A stretch of DNA of 64,000 bases. Origin: an uncultured Lachnospiraceae bacterium. Lineage in GTDB: Bacteria; Bacillota; Clostridia; Lachnospirales; Lachnospiraceae. The notes under the pieces were generated by a model. It made no database searches, had not been told where the DNA came from, and worked only from the letters and a program-made list of their open reading frames with translations. The stretch spans positions 82,863 through 146,862 of the forward strand of contig CAMUXE010000005.1 in assembly GCA_947164605.1 (NCBI GenBank), in the 5' to 3' direction. Below, in pieces: positions 36,689 through 45,456 of this stretch (its first letter is position 1; each line of letters opens with the position of its first letter). The translations under genes and the position numbers were made by a program.

Positions 36689-37010
36689 TAAATACATGAC
36701 CAGTAACTATCATTACTGTGATTGATGTGATTACTGTAATGATGCAAACCGGAATTAGCATGCTCTTTAAGACCCCCCATCCATTAACAAGGCCTACACC
36801 GGCTGGTATAAACATAATTGGCATAATTTCAATCATATATTTGCCAACTTCTTTAACCTGATTAAGCTTAATAAAACCAGTCATAAGTGCAATAAACATA
36901 ATAATCATGCCGTAAATACTAGATGGAATTGGCAGTGGAAGCAAGTATTTGAGCAATTCGCCAATCATAGAAACAAGTAAGATAATAAGTAATTGTTTAA
37001 TGTATTTCAT
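36672..37010 (-). CDS. CidA/LrgA family holin-like protein
   Basis: A 112-residue protein with four TM helices, of the CidA/LrgA family (LLPLPIPSSIYGMIIMF and LMTGFIKLNQVKEVGKYMI). Proposed roles include holin-like control of autolysis and overflow-metabolite transport. The LrgB partner normally next to it is absent; the next gene upstream is unrelated. Its last 17 nt overlap the S4 gene on the other strand. Confidence 0.88.
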   Translation of the reverse strand: MKYIKQLLIILLVSMIGELLKYLLPLPIPSSIYGMIIMFIALMTGFIKLNQVKEVGKYMIEIMPIMFIPAGVGLVNGWGVLKSMLIPVCIITVITSITVMIVTGHVFIRYSE

Positions 37011-37112
37011 ATTTTCCTCTCATTACATTTAGATAATTTAAGCGCCATTCCTTGTTTTACTACTTTTATAAAATATTTCAATTATGATTTTATAAAAAAT
37101 CTAATAAGACTA

Positions 37113-37142
37113 AAAATAAAGGCTCCAGCCTTAGCTGGAGCC
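37113..37142 (-). terminator. Intrinsic terminator after the SprA-like gene
   Basis: The 9-bp stem GGCTCCAGC/GCTGGAGCC (37121-37142) with a CTTA loop is followed on the minus strand by TTTATTTTT. Confidence 0.85.
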
Positions 37143-37190
37143 AAAATCTCTAAACTATTTAAAATAATACCAAATCAAAAAATAAGCTTA

Positions 37191-37685
37191 TTAAACTGAG
37201 TAATTGACATTGTTTCCCTTCATAGCATCGGCCTCGTATGCCTTCTGAGCCTTGCTGTAGGCATCATCTTTACTGTAGGCAATAGTAGATTTTGTGAGAC
37301 CTCCGGCGACAAAGGATCTTCCGCACTCTGGACATATGGATGTCTTGAGAGAAACACTTGATCTGACTACCCTGCCACCTTTCTCTTCAGCCTCTTTGTA
37401 AGCATTGCTCACATGTTCATTCTCATGAGCCTTTACCTTTGCTGCTGAAGCTTCAGGGGATATGTGGGCTGCTGATTTAAATGAGACATTCTCATCTGAG
37501 CCATCCTGATACTTCCTGCTCGCACATGTAGCGCATTCTACAGCTCCTGTTCTCTTGAGTTCCCTAAGCTGGCCTGCAGGTATATCTGCAGTATCATTAG
37601 ACCTAGCTGCCTGAATCATTTCATTCCTAGTCATAGGAGCTGAAATATTATATTGACTTATTCCATTAGATATACTTCCTATCAT
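37191..37685 (-). CDS. Putative zinc metalloprotease, SprA-like family
   Basis: A 164-residue soluble protein containing the protease-type motif HENEHV at about residue 91, a true HEXXH. Two cysteine pairs (CATC ~53 and CPEC ~121) may bind another zinc. The combination SPEASAAKVKAHENEHV matches a SprA-type family of short putative metalloproteases. No signal peptide is visible. Substrate and catalytic activity are unproven. It is monocistronic, with a terminator downstream. Confidence 0.7.
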   Translation of the reverse strand: MIGSISNGISQYNISAPMTRNEMIQAARSNDTADIPAGQLRELKRTGAVECATCASRKYQDGSDENVSFKSAAHISPEASAAKVKAHENEHVSNAYKEAEEKGGRVVRSSVSLKTSICPECGRSFVAGGLTKSTIAYSKDDAYSKAQKAYEADAMKGNNVNYSV

Positions 37686-37795
37686 AATATGGCTCCTTTT
37701 CTAGCTTTTACAGCTTCTTTAAATAATTCTTTTAAAGCCCTACTTATATTTACATATTAGCACATGCTAATTGCAAAATAAAGTCTCATATAAAT

Positions 37796-37842
37796 AAAAA
37801 GCCCTGTCTTAGTTTTAAGATAAAATAAAACTAAGACAGAGC
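37796..37842 (-). terminator. Terminator of the trkA-rpsA operon
   Basis: A long stem (GCTCTGTCTTAGTTTTA with its near-complement, 37801-37842) is followed on the minus strand by TTTTTATTTA, 36 bp after the S1-protein stop. Confidence 0.88.
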
Positions 37843-37877
37843 TTAAAATTCAATTTAACATATGATTAAATTAAGGA

Positions 37878-38948
37878 TTAGTTCTCCTCAGCATAATCAT
37901 CATTGTCAAGAGCCTTGATGCTAAGGCTGATCTTCTTGTCAGCTTCGTTCAAATCAACAACCTTTGCTGTGATTTCCTCACCTACTGAAAGAACATCTGA
38001 TGGCTTATCAACGTGATCACGAGAGATCTGTGATACGTGAAGAAGAGCATCAATGCCATCCTCAAGCTGAATGAAAGCACCGAAATCTGTCATACGAGCT
38101 ACCTTACCAGTAACTACTGTACCTACAGCATACTTCTCAATAGCAGCATTCCATGGGTTCTGGTCTGGATACTTAACTGAAAGAGCGATCTTCTCACCAT
38201 TGATTTCCTTGATGAAGCACTTTACAGAATCTCCAACCTTGTATAACTTCTTAGGGCTCTCTGTTCTTCCCCATGACATCTCAGAGATGTGAAGAAGACC
38301 ATCAACACCACCGAGATCGATGAAAGCACCGAAATCAGTAACGTTCTTAACTGTTCCTTCGATTGTATCACCTTCGTTGATCTTTGAAAGAAGCTCTTCT
38401 CTAGCCTTTGCCTTGTCAGCAACGATAAGCTGCTTTCTATCACCAATGATTCTTCTCTTCTTTGGATTGTACTCTGTGATGAGGAATGTGATTTCCTTAT
38501 CCTTGTACTCGTTAAGATCCTTAACGAACATATCTGAAAGAAGACTAGCTGGGATGAAGACTCTTGTCTCATCAACCATAACTCCAAGTCCACCCTTCAT
38601 GATCTGTGTAACTGTTGCTGTGATAGGAGTCTTATTCTCGAAAGCCTCCTCAAGCTTCTTGTTACCCTGCTCAGCGATAAGTCCTCTTCTAGAAAGGATA
38701 ACCTGACCATCACCGTCGTTAACCTTACGAACCTTAGCTTCCATCTCGTCACCAACGTTAACAACGCTAGTAAGATCTACTGAAGGATCTGATGAATACT
38801 CGTTTCTAGTGATGATACCATCTGCCTTATAGCCAATGTTAAGAATGATCTGATCAGGCTTAACATCTATAACTGTACCAGTAACTACCTCTCCTGTATG
38901 AATTTGCTTAATTGATTCCTCTAACATCTGTGCAAAAGTCTCTGACAT
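37878..38948 (-). CDS. rpsA: Ribosomal protein S1 homolog
   Basis: A 356-residue protein of four S1 RNA-binding domains, including KPDQIILNIGYKADGIITR (1), RKVNDGDGQVILSRRG (1/2), KNVTDFGAFIDLGGVDGLLH (3) and ARMTDFGAFIQLEDGIDALLH (4). Firmicutes S1 homologs are shorter than the six-domain E. coli S1 and help translation of some mRNAs. GAGGAGG lies 9 nt before the ATG, inside ispH, which it overlaps by 41 nt in a different frame. In several Clostridia these two are one fused protein. Confidence 0.93.
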   Translation of the reverse strand: MSETFAQMLEESIKQIHTGEVVTGTVIDVKPDQIILNIGYKADGIITRNEYSSDPSVDLTSVVNVGDEMEAKVRKVNDGDGQVILSRRGLIAEQGNKKLEEAFENKTPITATVTQIMKGGLGVMVDETRVFIPASLLSDMFVKDLNEYKDKEITFLITEYNPKKRRIIGDRKQLIVADKAKAREELLSKINEGDTIEGTVKNVTDFGAFIDLGGVDGLLHISEMSWGRTESPKKLYKVGDSVKCFIKEINGEKIALSVKYPDQNPWNAAIEKYAVGTVVTGKVARMTDFGAFIQLEDGIDALLHVSQISRDHVDKPSDVLSVGEEITAKVVDLNEADKKISLSIKALDNDDYAEEN

Positions 38949-39783
38949 TAGTGTAAACCTCCTCGATAATTTTGTTTGGGGTCGATGCCCCGGCTGTAAT
39001 ACCTATGCACTCTGCAGTTCCCAAACTTTTCAAGTCAAGGTCACTTACCGTCTGAATTAGAAAAGTGTTCTCGCACTCATTCTTACAGATCTCATACAGT
39101 TTTCTAGTGTTCGAACTGCTGCGGCCACCAATAACAATCATGGCATCAGCGTCCCTGGCGATTTCTCTTGCTTCTGTCTGTCTTTCCTCAGTTGCATTAC
39201 AAATTGTATTACGAATGATACTATTGTAACCTTTTTTGTCAATAATTTCAACTAAAACTTGAAATTTATTTAAGTTAAAAGTAGTCTGAGACACGATAAC
39301 AAGAGGCTTATTAGGGTCCAAGTTCAGTGTTTGTGCCTGTTCAGGGCTATTGATAACATAGGCTTTGCCTGAAACCCAGCCCACAATGCCTTCTACTTCG
39401 GGATGTTTCTCGTCACCTATTATGACTATCTGCTTGCCGGCCTTGCTCTCTTCCTCGACAATTCTATGAATCTTCAGGACAAATGGGCAGGTTGCATCCA
39501 CTATGTCAACCCCCCTCTTCTCAAGCTCTTCATATACATTCCTGGAAACGCCATGAGATCTAATTATAACTGTAGATGCCTCGTCAAGTCTTTGGTCATC
39601 TGCACCATCCACAACATAGACCTTTCTGGCTTCTAAATCCTTCACAACCTCCTCGTTGTGAATAATTGGTCCATATGTATAGACAGAGTCCTTGCTGCTC
39701 TCCTCATAAACCCTGTCAACCGCCTTTTTAACTCCAAAGCAAAATCCTGCAGATTTGGCAAGGATAATTTTCTTTTCAGCCAT
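38908..39783 (-). CDS. ispH: 4-hydroxy-3-methylbut-2-enyl diphosphate reductase
   Basis: A 291-residue Fe-S enzyme of the MEP isoprenoid pathway, making IPP and DMAPP. Cluster cysteines are in KSAGFCFGVKKAV, VDATCPFV and IRNTICNATEERQ; GGRSSSNTRKL and GASTPNKIIEEV are family marks. It ends ~16 codons after the conserved GASTP motif, in sequence that doubles as the S1 start. It lies 3 nt after cmk. Confidence 0.97.
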   Translation of the reverse strand: MAEKKIILAKSAGFCFGVKKAVDRVYEESSKDSVYTYGPIIHNEEVVKDLEARKVYVVDGADDQRLDEASTVIIRSHGVSRNVYEELEKRGVDIVDATCPFVLKIHRIVEEESKAGKQIVIIGDEKHPEVEGIVGWVSGKAYVINSPEQAQTLNLDPNKPLVIVSQTTFNLNKFQVLVEIIDKKGYNSIIRNTICNATEERQTEAREIARDADAMIVIGGRSSSNTRKLYEICKNECENTFLIQTVSDLDLKSLGTAECIGITAGASTPNKIIEEVYTNVRDFCTDVRGIN

Positions 39784-39786
39784 AAA

Positions 39787-40455
39787 TTAATTCTTCTTCT
39801 CCTCAATAAGCTTGATAATTGCTCCAACTACGGCATCGATATCCATGTCAGAAGTGTCAAGCAAAACTGCATCGTCAGCCTGTTTAAGTGGAGATATTTC
39901 TCTGTGCATATCTGCATAATCTCTGTCAGCTATATCCTTCTTGATAAGATCCAAATCGCAATCCTGACCCTTTTCCTTAAGCTCGTCAAATCTTCTCTTA
40001 GCTCTTGTGTCCACACTTGCTGTCAGATAGATTTTCAAGAATGCATCAGGTAAAACAACAGTGCCTATATCTCTGCCATCCATAATCACATCACAAGACT
40101 TGGCAATTTTTCTCTGGAGTTCAACTAACTTGCTGCGAACAGCCCCATACTTTGATGTCTTTGATGCCATCTTACCAGTCTGCTCTAATCTCAACTTATC
40201 TGTCACGTCAGCTGAGTTCAAAAAAACATGCTGAAGGCCATCTATATGCTTGAGCTCAATATCAACCTCATCTACATGTTCATTAATCTCATTTTCATCA
40301 TCTGGGTTTACACCCTTTTCGTCAAAGTATACTGCCATAGCCCTATACATGGCGCCTGTATCAATATAAGTATAGCCAAGCTGCTTAGATACAATTTTAG
40401 CTATTGTGCTCTTTCCTGCTCCAGCAGGTCCATCGATTGCTATTGAATAACTCAT
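39787..40455 (-). CDS. cmk: Cytidylate kinase
   Basis: A 222-residue (d)CMP kinase of P-loop type. GPAGAGKST lies near the start, then TYIDTGAMYRAMAVYF, DGRDIGTVVLPDAFLKIYL and the LID R-rich DTRAKRRFDEL. It phosphorylates CMP and dCMP for RNA, DNA and lipid precursors. cmk next to ispH and S1 is a common clostridial order. Confidence 0.97.
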   Translation of the reverse strand: MSYSIAIDGPAGAGKSTIAKIVSKQLGYTYIDTGAMYRAMAVYFDEKGVNPDDENEINEHVDEVDIELKHIDGLQHVFLNSADVTDKLRLEQTGKMASKTSKYGAVRSKLVELQRKIAKSCDVIMDGRDIGTVVLPDAFLKIYLTASVDTRAKRRFDELKEKGQDCDLDLIKKDIADRDYADMHREISPLKQADDAVLLDTSDMDIDAVVGAIIKLIEEKKN

Positions 40456-40477
40456 TTTAATCCTCCATTGCTATGTC

Positions 40478-41746
40478 TTATTCCAAATAACTTCCAGCTG
40501 CATAGCCAGTTGACCATGCCACCTGAAGGTTAAATCCACCTGTAAACGCATCAATATCAAGCATCTCACCGGCAAAGTACAAGCCCTTTATCTTCTTGGC
40601 TCTCATTGTCTTAGGATCTATTTCCTTGACGCTGATACCACCCTGAGTGATAATTGCCTCCCTAAAATCATGAAGCTTTACACAGGTATACTGCATATCC
40701 TTGATAAGGCTCACCAACCTAAGTCTCTCCTCATGGGTTATCAAATTTACCTTCTTGTCTGGTGCAATACCAGAAAGTTTGATAACTATAGGAATCATTT
40801 TCCTTGGAAGAAGAGAATCAATCGAATTTCTGAAATCCTTATTCATCTCATCCTTAAAATCACGCAGTATTCTCTGATCCAACTGATCATAAGAAAGTGA
40901 AGGCTTCATATCCAGGTGAAGTATAAGTTCCTTCTCCTCTAGTTTCTTACCAATCTTGCTTGAGCATGACAAGATAAGGGGACCACTCATGCCATCGGCG
41001 GTATATACAAGCTCACCGAATCCAGAGTAGAGTTCCTTTTTGCCATCCTTGACGCTGACTCCAACATTCTTAAGGCTAAGTCCCTCTAGTTCACGGATAT
41101 AATCCTCCTTAAAGCTTATAGGAACCAGAGCTGGTCTTGTTGCAGTCACCTTAAGGCCGAGTTTTTCAGCTATTTGAAGTCCCAGTCCATCTGAGCCAGT
41201 AACTTGGTATGACTTGCCACCGCAGGCAAAAATTACAACGTCTGCCTCTAGTCTTTTTTCTTTCTTGCTTGAATCAAGCACCTTGATTGCCACAAGCCTT
41301 GCCTGAACTTTTTTATCTTCCTCGCAAGAATAGCTCTCAGTCTCAACTCCTGTAACCAGCGTATTGTACTCAAGCTTTACCCCGCGGTCTCTCATCATCT
41401 TATCAAGAGTTCTGATAACATCAGAAGAATGGTCAGAGACAGGGAAAACTCTGTTTCCCCTCTCAACCTTAATTTCAAGTCCTTCATCCTCAAACATTTT
41501 CATAAGATCGTGGTTATTGAATGCAGAGAAGGCACTCATCATAAACTTGGGATTACTGACAATATTGGCCAGAAGCTGATCTGAATCACAGGCATTAGTC
41601 AAGTTGCATCTGCCTTTTCCTGTTATATAAATCTTCTTACCAGATTTCTCATTTCTCTCAAGGACTGTAACATTATGTCCCATTTCAGCCGCTCTGATAG
41701 CAGCCATCATTCCGGCTGCACCGGCACCAACTACATAAACTTTCAT
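40478..41746 (-). CDS. FAD-dependent oxidoreductase, BaiN/HI0933 family
   Basis: A 422-residue flavoprotein. The N-terminal GxGxxG is VYVVGAGAAGMMAA, then the family motif GKKIYITGKGRCNLTN, and a C-terminal second FAD motif GLYFAGEMLDIDAFTGGFN. Members were once linked to bile acid dehydroxylation (BaiN) but most lie in unrelated operons with cmk/ispH, and their substrate is not known. It starts with no clear change of composition and lies 22 nt before cmk. Confidence 0.9.
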   Translation of the reverse strand: MKVYVVGAGAAGMMAAIRAAEMGHNVTVLERNEKSGKKIYITGKGRCNLTNACDSDQLLANIVSNPKFMMSAFSAFNNHDLMKMFEDEGLEIKVERGNRVFPVSDHSSDVIRTLDKMMRDRGVKLEYNTLVTGVETESYSCEEDKKVQARLVAIKVLDSSKKEKRLEADVVIFACGGKSYQVTGSDGLGLQIAEKLGLKVTATRPALVPISFKEDYIRELEGLSLKNVGVSVKDGKKELYSGFGELVYTADGMSGPLILSCSSKIGKKLEEKELILHLDMKPSLSYDQLDQRILRDFKDEMNKDFRNSIDSLLPRKMIPIVIKLSGIAPDKKVNLITHEERLRLVSLIKDMQYTCVKLHDFREAIITQGGISVKEIDPKTMRAKKIKGLYFAGEMLDIDAFTGGFNLQVAWSTGYAAGSYLE

Positions 41747-41782
41747 ATAAATTCTTTAGTATTCTTTTCTTAAATCTGATAC

Positions 41783-42400
41783 TTACTCGTTATCGATAAA
41801 GAGTTCCCTGAAGTAAGGAAGTTCCTCAGCCCAAGCAGTAAACTCTCTCCACTCATCAAGCTTGTGATTCTTTCTTGAATAGTACATATTAGCCAAGTTC
41901 TCATAGTTAAATGTGCATGTTCTCATCTGATTATAAGACTCTGGAAGCAACTGTATAAGATCGTACCAATACTTTTTATCCTTAGTCTCAACAAACTTGA
42001 GTCTAATCTGCTCAAGATTCTCAATTACGTACTCCATAACCTTCTTAGCCTCATCAGTCATGTGATCTGTGCTAAAATCAGACATTTCAAAAGGCTTTGA
42101 GTGAATTTTGTGCATAGTACTTGTTGAATTTGCCACTGTGCCAACCTTATAGGTATCATACTCCTTCCACCAATAAATAGGTGCAGTGATATCTACAGAC
42201 ACAAAAATCATTCTGACAAATTTTCTGTGATCATGACCAGCTTTAGTAAGTCTCTTAGCTAGATCAAGGTCGTTTGGACCAAAGTGGAACTGGTCATCCT
42301 CATAGTATGAGTCCATTCTTGCCCAACTGTTAAGAGGATTTCTAGCTCCTCTCATAGCATTTTCAAAATTCATAACGCTCAAACGTTCAAATTTAATCAT
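41783..42400 (-). CDS. ThyX-like protein of uncertain activity
   Basis: A 205-residue soluble protein. The central part (VSVDITAPIYWWKEYDTYKVGT then STSTMHK) has the layout of the FAD-dependent thymidylate synthase fold as found in phage-like members, but the signature RHR motif is missing. A DHRKF stretch occurs earlier. It is well formed, with GGAG 6 nt before ATG 42400, and sits inside the trk-rpsA operon. It may be a ThyX relative with different chemistry; I am not certain of the family. Confidence 0.6.
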   Translation of the reverse strand: MIKFERLSVMNFENAMRGARNPLNSWARMDSYYEDDQFHFGPNDLDLAKRLTKAGHDHRKFVRMIFVSVDITAPIYWWKEYDTYKVGTVANSTSTMHKIHSKPFEMSDFSTDHMTDEAKKVMEYVIENLEQIRLKFVETKDKKYWYDLIQLLPESYNQMRTCTFNYENLANMYYSRKNHKLDEWREFTAWAEELPYFRELFIDNE

Positions 42401-42420
42401 ATTAATCTCCATTAAAAATA

Positions 42421-43872
42421 TTACAGGCTGAGTCTCTTTTCATGGCTTGATCTTGAGAAAATCATAAACATTGGGAATATCTCAAGTCTACCAGTCAACA
42501 TTGTCAAAGAAAGTAAAAGCTGAACCCAGTCATCATATACAGAAAAATTAGACATAGGTCCAATAGCTGAAAATCCTGGTCCAATGTTATTAAAGCAGGA
42601 AAGAACTGCTGTCAAATTGGTAGTAAAGTCCTGATTATTCAATGAAATCAGAAGAGTCACAATACATATAATCAGGAAATATGTACACACATACACTCTT
42701 GTAGCTATCAAGGTCTCTTTCTCAACCTTCTTGCCGTCAAGTCTAACTATAGAGATATGTCTAGGATCCATAATATGCTTAAGTTCTGTAAAAAAGCTCT
42801 TTACAACCATAACCACACGGCAGACCTTCATACCACCACCAGTTGAGCCTGAGCAGGCGCCAACTATCATAAGAAGTATCAGGACATGTTTGGAGTATTC
42901 AGGCCACTGGTTAAAATCTACAGTTGCAAATCCAGTTGTGGTGATAATACTCGCAACTTGGAAGAAAGAATACCTAAAAGCCTGACCAGCACTTGGAAGG
43001 GTATGCATAATATTGGCCATGATAGTGATTGTCGAGAAGGCTATAAAACCAAAATACCACCATACTTCTTCAATTCTGAATGCATCCTTGACCTTCTTAA
43101 TCAGAATAAGGAAATAGACATTAAAATTAACTCCGAAAAGTATCATAAATACTGAGACAACCATCTCAACGTAGTATGAATTATAAGCTGCAAAACCTAC
43201 TGAGCTAGGTGAAAATCCACCTGTACCAGCTGTTCCAAAAGACAGGCAAAGAGCGTCATATACTGGGACCTTGCCTATCAAGAGCAATATAAAGCACATT
43301 AAAGTAAGAAAGGCGTAAATTCCATAGTTGATCATGGAGGTCTCTTTCATCCTAGGAACAAGCTTACCAGCTGTAGGACCTGGGACTTCCGCCTTAACCA
43401 AGTGCATTGAGTTTTCGTTATTCATAGGAGCAACCATCATTACAAATACAAGCACTCCCATGCCTCCAACCCAGTGTGAAAAACATCTCCAAAAGCCTAC
43501 TCCATGTGGGAGGTATTCTGGATTGCTCAAAACGGAGGCTCCAGTTGTTGTAAAGCCTGAAACCATCTCAAAAAAAGCGCCTATATAGGACTCAAATACG
43601 CCGCTCAAGTACATTGGTATAGCACCAATAAGGCATATTATAAGCCAGGCCAGGGCTACAATTGTGTAGCCATCCCTGCTTCTCATCTTCATCTCAGGAG
43701 CCTTAACTCTTGACATAAGAAAGCCCAAAACCAGAGTCCCCGCTATTGTCGAGCCTATCTCAAAAGAATCACCATCCTGATATATAGCTGAGACAATCAA
43801 AGAAGGTATCATCAGGAATCCTAAGGTTAAGATTATATATCCTAAAGTCCTTATTATCTTTCGCTTATTCAT
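42421..43872 (-). CDS. trkH: Potassium uptake protein TrkH/KtrB
   Basis: A 483-residue membrane protein with four M1-P-M2 repeats. The selectivity-filter turns are visible as TTTGASVL, GTAGTGGFSP, TTTGFATVDF and NNIGPGFSAIGP; each carries the expected central glycine. It forms the K+ path regulated by TrkA. Its start overlaps the trkA stop by 4 nt. Confidence 0.96.
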   Translation of the reverse strand: MNKRKIIRTLGYIILTLGFLMIPSLIVSAIYQDGDSFEIGSTIAGTLVLGFLMSRVKAPEMKMRSRDGYTIVALAWLIICLIGAIPMYLSGVFESYIGAFFEMVSGFTTTGASVLSNPEYLPHGVGFWRCFSHWVGGMGVLVFVMMVAPMNNENSMHLVKAEVPGPTAGKLVPRMKETSMINYGIYAFLTLMCFILLLIGKVPVYDALCLSFGTAGTGGFSPSSVGFAAYNSYYVEMVVSVFMILFGVNFNVYFLILIKKVKDAFRIEEVWWYFGFIAFSTITIMANIMHTLPSAGQAFRYSFFQVASIITTTGFATVDFNQWPEYSKHVLILLMIVGACSGSTGGGMKVCRVVMVVKSFFTELKHIMDPRHISIVRLDGKKVEKETLIATRVYVCTYFLIICIVTLLISLNNQDFTTNLTAVLSCFNNIGPGFSAIGPMSNFSVYDDWVQLLLSLTMLTGRLEIFPMFMIFSRSSHEKRLSL

Positions 43873-45275
43873 GCCTTTGTCTCCTCAAAAATATCCTTAA
43901 GCTGCAGAATGCTCTTAGACACTGTGCATACAATAACATAATCGCCAGGCAAAATCTCATCATTACCTCTTGGCATGATTGAAGCTCTGTCTCTGATAAT
44001 GCCAGCAATCAAGAATTCAGGCTTAATCTTCAAGTTTCTAATAGGCTTATTGATATAAGTCTCGACAGCAGGATCAATATCAAGTGAGAGCTTAAACTCT
44101 ATGAATTCAAGCTTACCATTCATAAGTCTGTACAAGGCCCTGATTGCATCATAATCTTCAGCAGCAACTACTGATTTTGCATATGACATAATCATATCAG
44201 CCGCACAATCTTCCTTTGATACACTGGAAATTCTGGTGTTGTGACACATTTCGTTCAGGGTAGAATCAGCATTTAACTTAGTAACGATTCTGTATATATT
44301 CTTTCTCTCACCGAGCATTCCACATATGAGATTATACTCATCATTATTAGTCAGAGTTATCAAGGCATCTGTATTTTTAACATCAGAATCCGACATAGAT
44401 TCAAAGTATGACATAGCATCAGAGCACATAACTGACAAGCCAGGTACTTCATCTGCTATCTTTACAGCCTTTGTGTGATCTCTTTCAATCAAGGTTACCT
44501 TGACATGTTCCTTAACCAGGGCAGATGCCAAGTATCTGGCAATTCTACTGGCACCAGCTATCATGACAGATTTAATTCTTTTAGTCTTGATATTCATCTT
44601 CAGGAAGGCATCATTAAAGGAAGCAGGGGAACCTGTAAGACAGAGCACATCTCCCAGCTGAATCACGTCCTGAGCAGTCGGAATCATAATCTGACCCTTA
44701 CGAACTATGGCGCATATCAAGAGATCTATATTATGTTTTTGAGAAAAATCAATTAAGTTAGAACCAATCAGTGAATTTCCCTCTTCAACCTTCATCTCTA
44801 CAAGCTGGCACTTACCATGTGCAAAAAGTTCAACTTTAGTTGCTATTGGAAGATGCATAAGCCTCATAATTTCTGAAGCCGCATTGTAGTCAGGATTAAA
44901 TATAAGAGTTAATCCAAATCTTTCTGTGTAGAAATCAGACTGGACTGAATATTCAGCATTTCTAATTCTTGCAATTGTACTTTTAGCTCCAAGTTCATGA
45001 GCTGTCAAACATGACAAAATATTTAACTCGTCAGAACCAGTCACAGCTATAAAAATCTCTGCTGATGCAACGCCTGCATCTTCCAAGACTTCTGTAGATG
45101 CTCCATTTCCCTGATAGCAGATTACATCATAAGAATTCGAAATATTGTTAACCTGTTCAAGTGATGTATCTATTACTGTTACCTTATAACCCGAGTCTGA
45201 TAACTGTGCCGCAAGTGACTTTCCAACTTTTCCAGCACCAACAATACATACCTTTACGTGGTCTTCCTTGTTCAC
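43869..45275 (-). CDS. trkA: Trk system K+ uptake regulator TrkA
   Basis: A 468-residue cytosolic protein with two RCK units. The first Rossmann motif is VCIVGAGKVGKSLA; the second is VMIAGASRIARYLASAL, lacking the usual last glycine. Each is followed by an RCK_C domain (ending GDYVIVCTV). It binds nucleotides and gates TrkH. The start is set to GTG 45275, with AAGGAG 7 nt upstream; the earlier ATG has none. First gene of a seven-gene run. Confidence 0.95.
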   Translation of the reverse strand: MNKEDHVKVCIVGAGKVGKSLAAQLSDSGYKVTVIDTSLEQVNNISNSYDVICYQGNGASTEVLEDAGVASAEIFIAVTGSDELNILSCLTAHELGAKSTIARIRNAEYSVQSDFYTERFGLTLIFNPDYNAASEIMRLMHLPIATKVELFAHGKCQLVEMKVEEGNSLIGSNLIDFSQKHNIDLLICAIVRKGQIMIPTAQDVIQLGDVLCLTGSPASFNDAFLKMNIKTKRIKSVMIAGASRIARYLASALVKEHVKVTLIERDHTKAVKIADEVPGLSVMCSDAMSYFESMSDSDVKNTDALITLTNNDEYNLICGMLGERKNIYRIVTKLNADSTLNEMCHNTRISSVSKEDCAADMIMSYAKSVVAAEDYDAIRALYRLMNGKLEFIEFKLSLDIDPAVETYINKPIRNLKIKPEFLIAGIIRDRASIMPRGNDEILPGDYVIVCTVSKSILQLKDIFEETKA

Positions 45276-45339
45276 TTTTTTTCTCCTTACATAAATCAAT
45301 AAATTTAAAAGATTTAAGTCCTTAAGTCAGTATATACAA

Positions 45340-45373
45340 ATACATGCTGTGTGACTTATCACACAGCATGTAT
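45340..45373 (-). terminator. Terminator after oadA
   Basis: A perfect 15-bp stem (left arm ATACATGCTGTGTGA) with a CTTA loop. The minus-strand tail TTTGTATAT is only moderately T-rich. It separates the Na+-pump operon from trkA. Confidence 0.75.
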
Positions 45374-45456
45374 AGCATTCTACATCATATTTAAAAAAAT
45401 ATCAAATATTTGGCCCTTAAAAAGAGCTTTGAAAAAATTTGAAAAAGCCTTATTAC

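Noticed and set aside
39658..40053. 131-codon plus-strand ORF across ispH and cmk
   Set aside because: Antisense to two conserved enzymes and no start signal.
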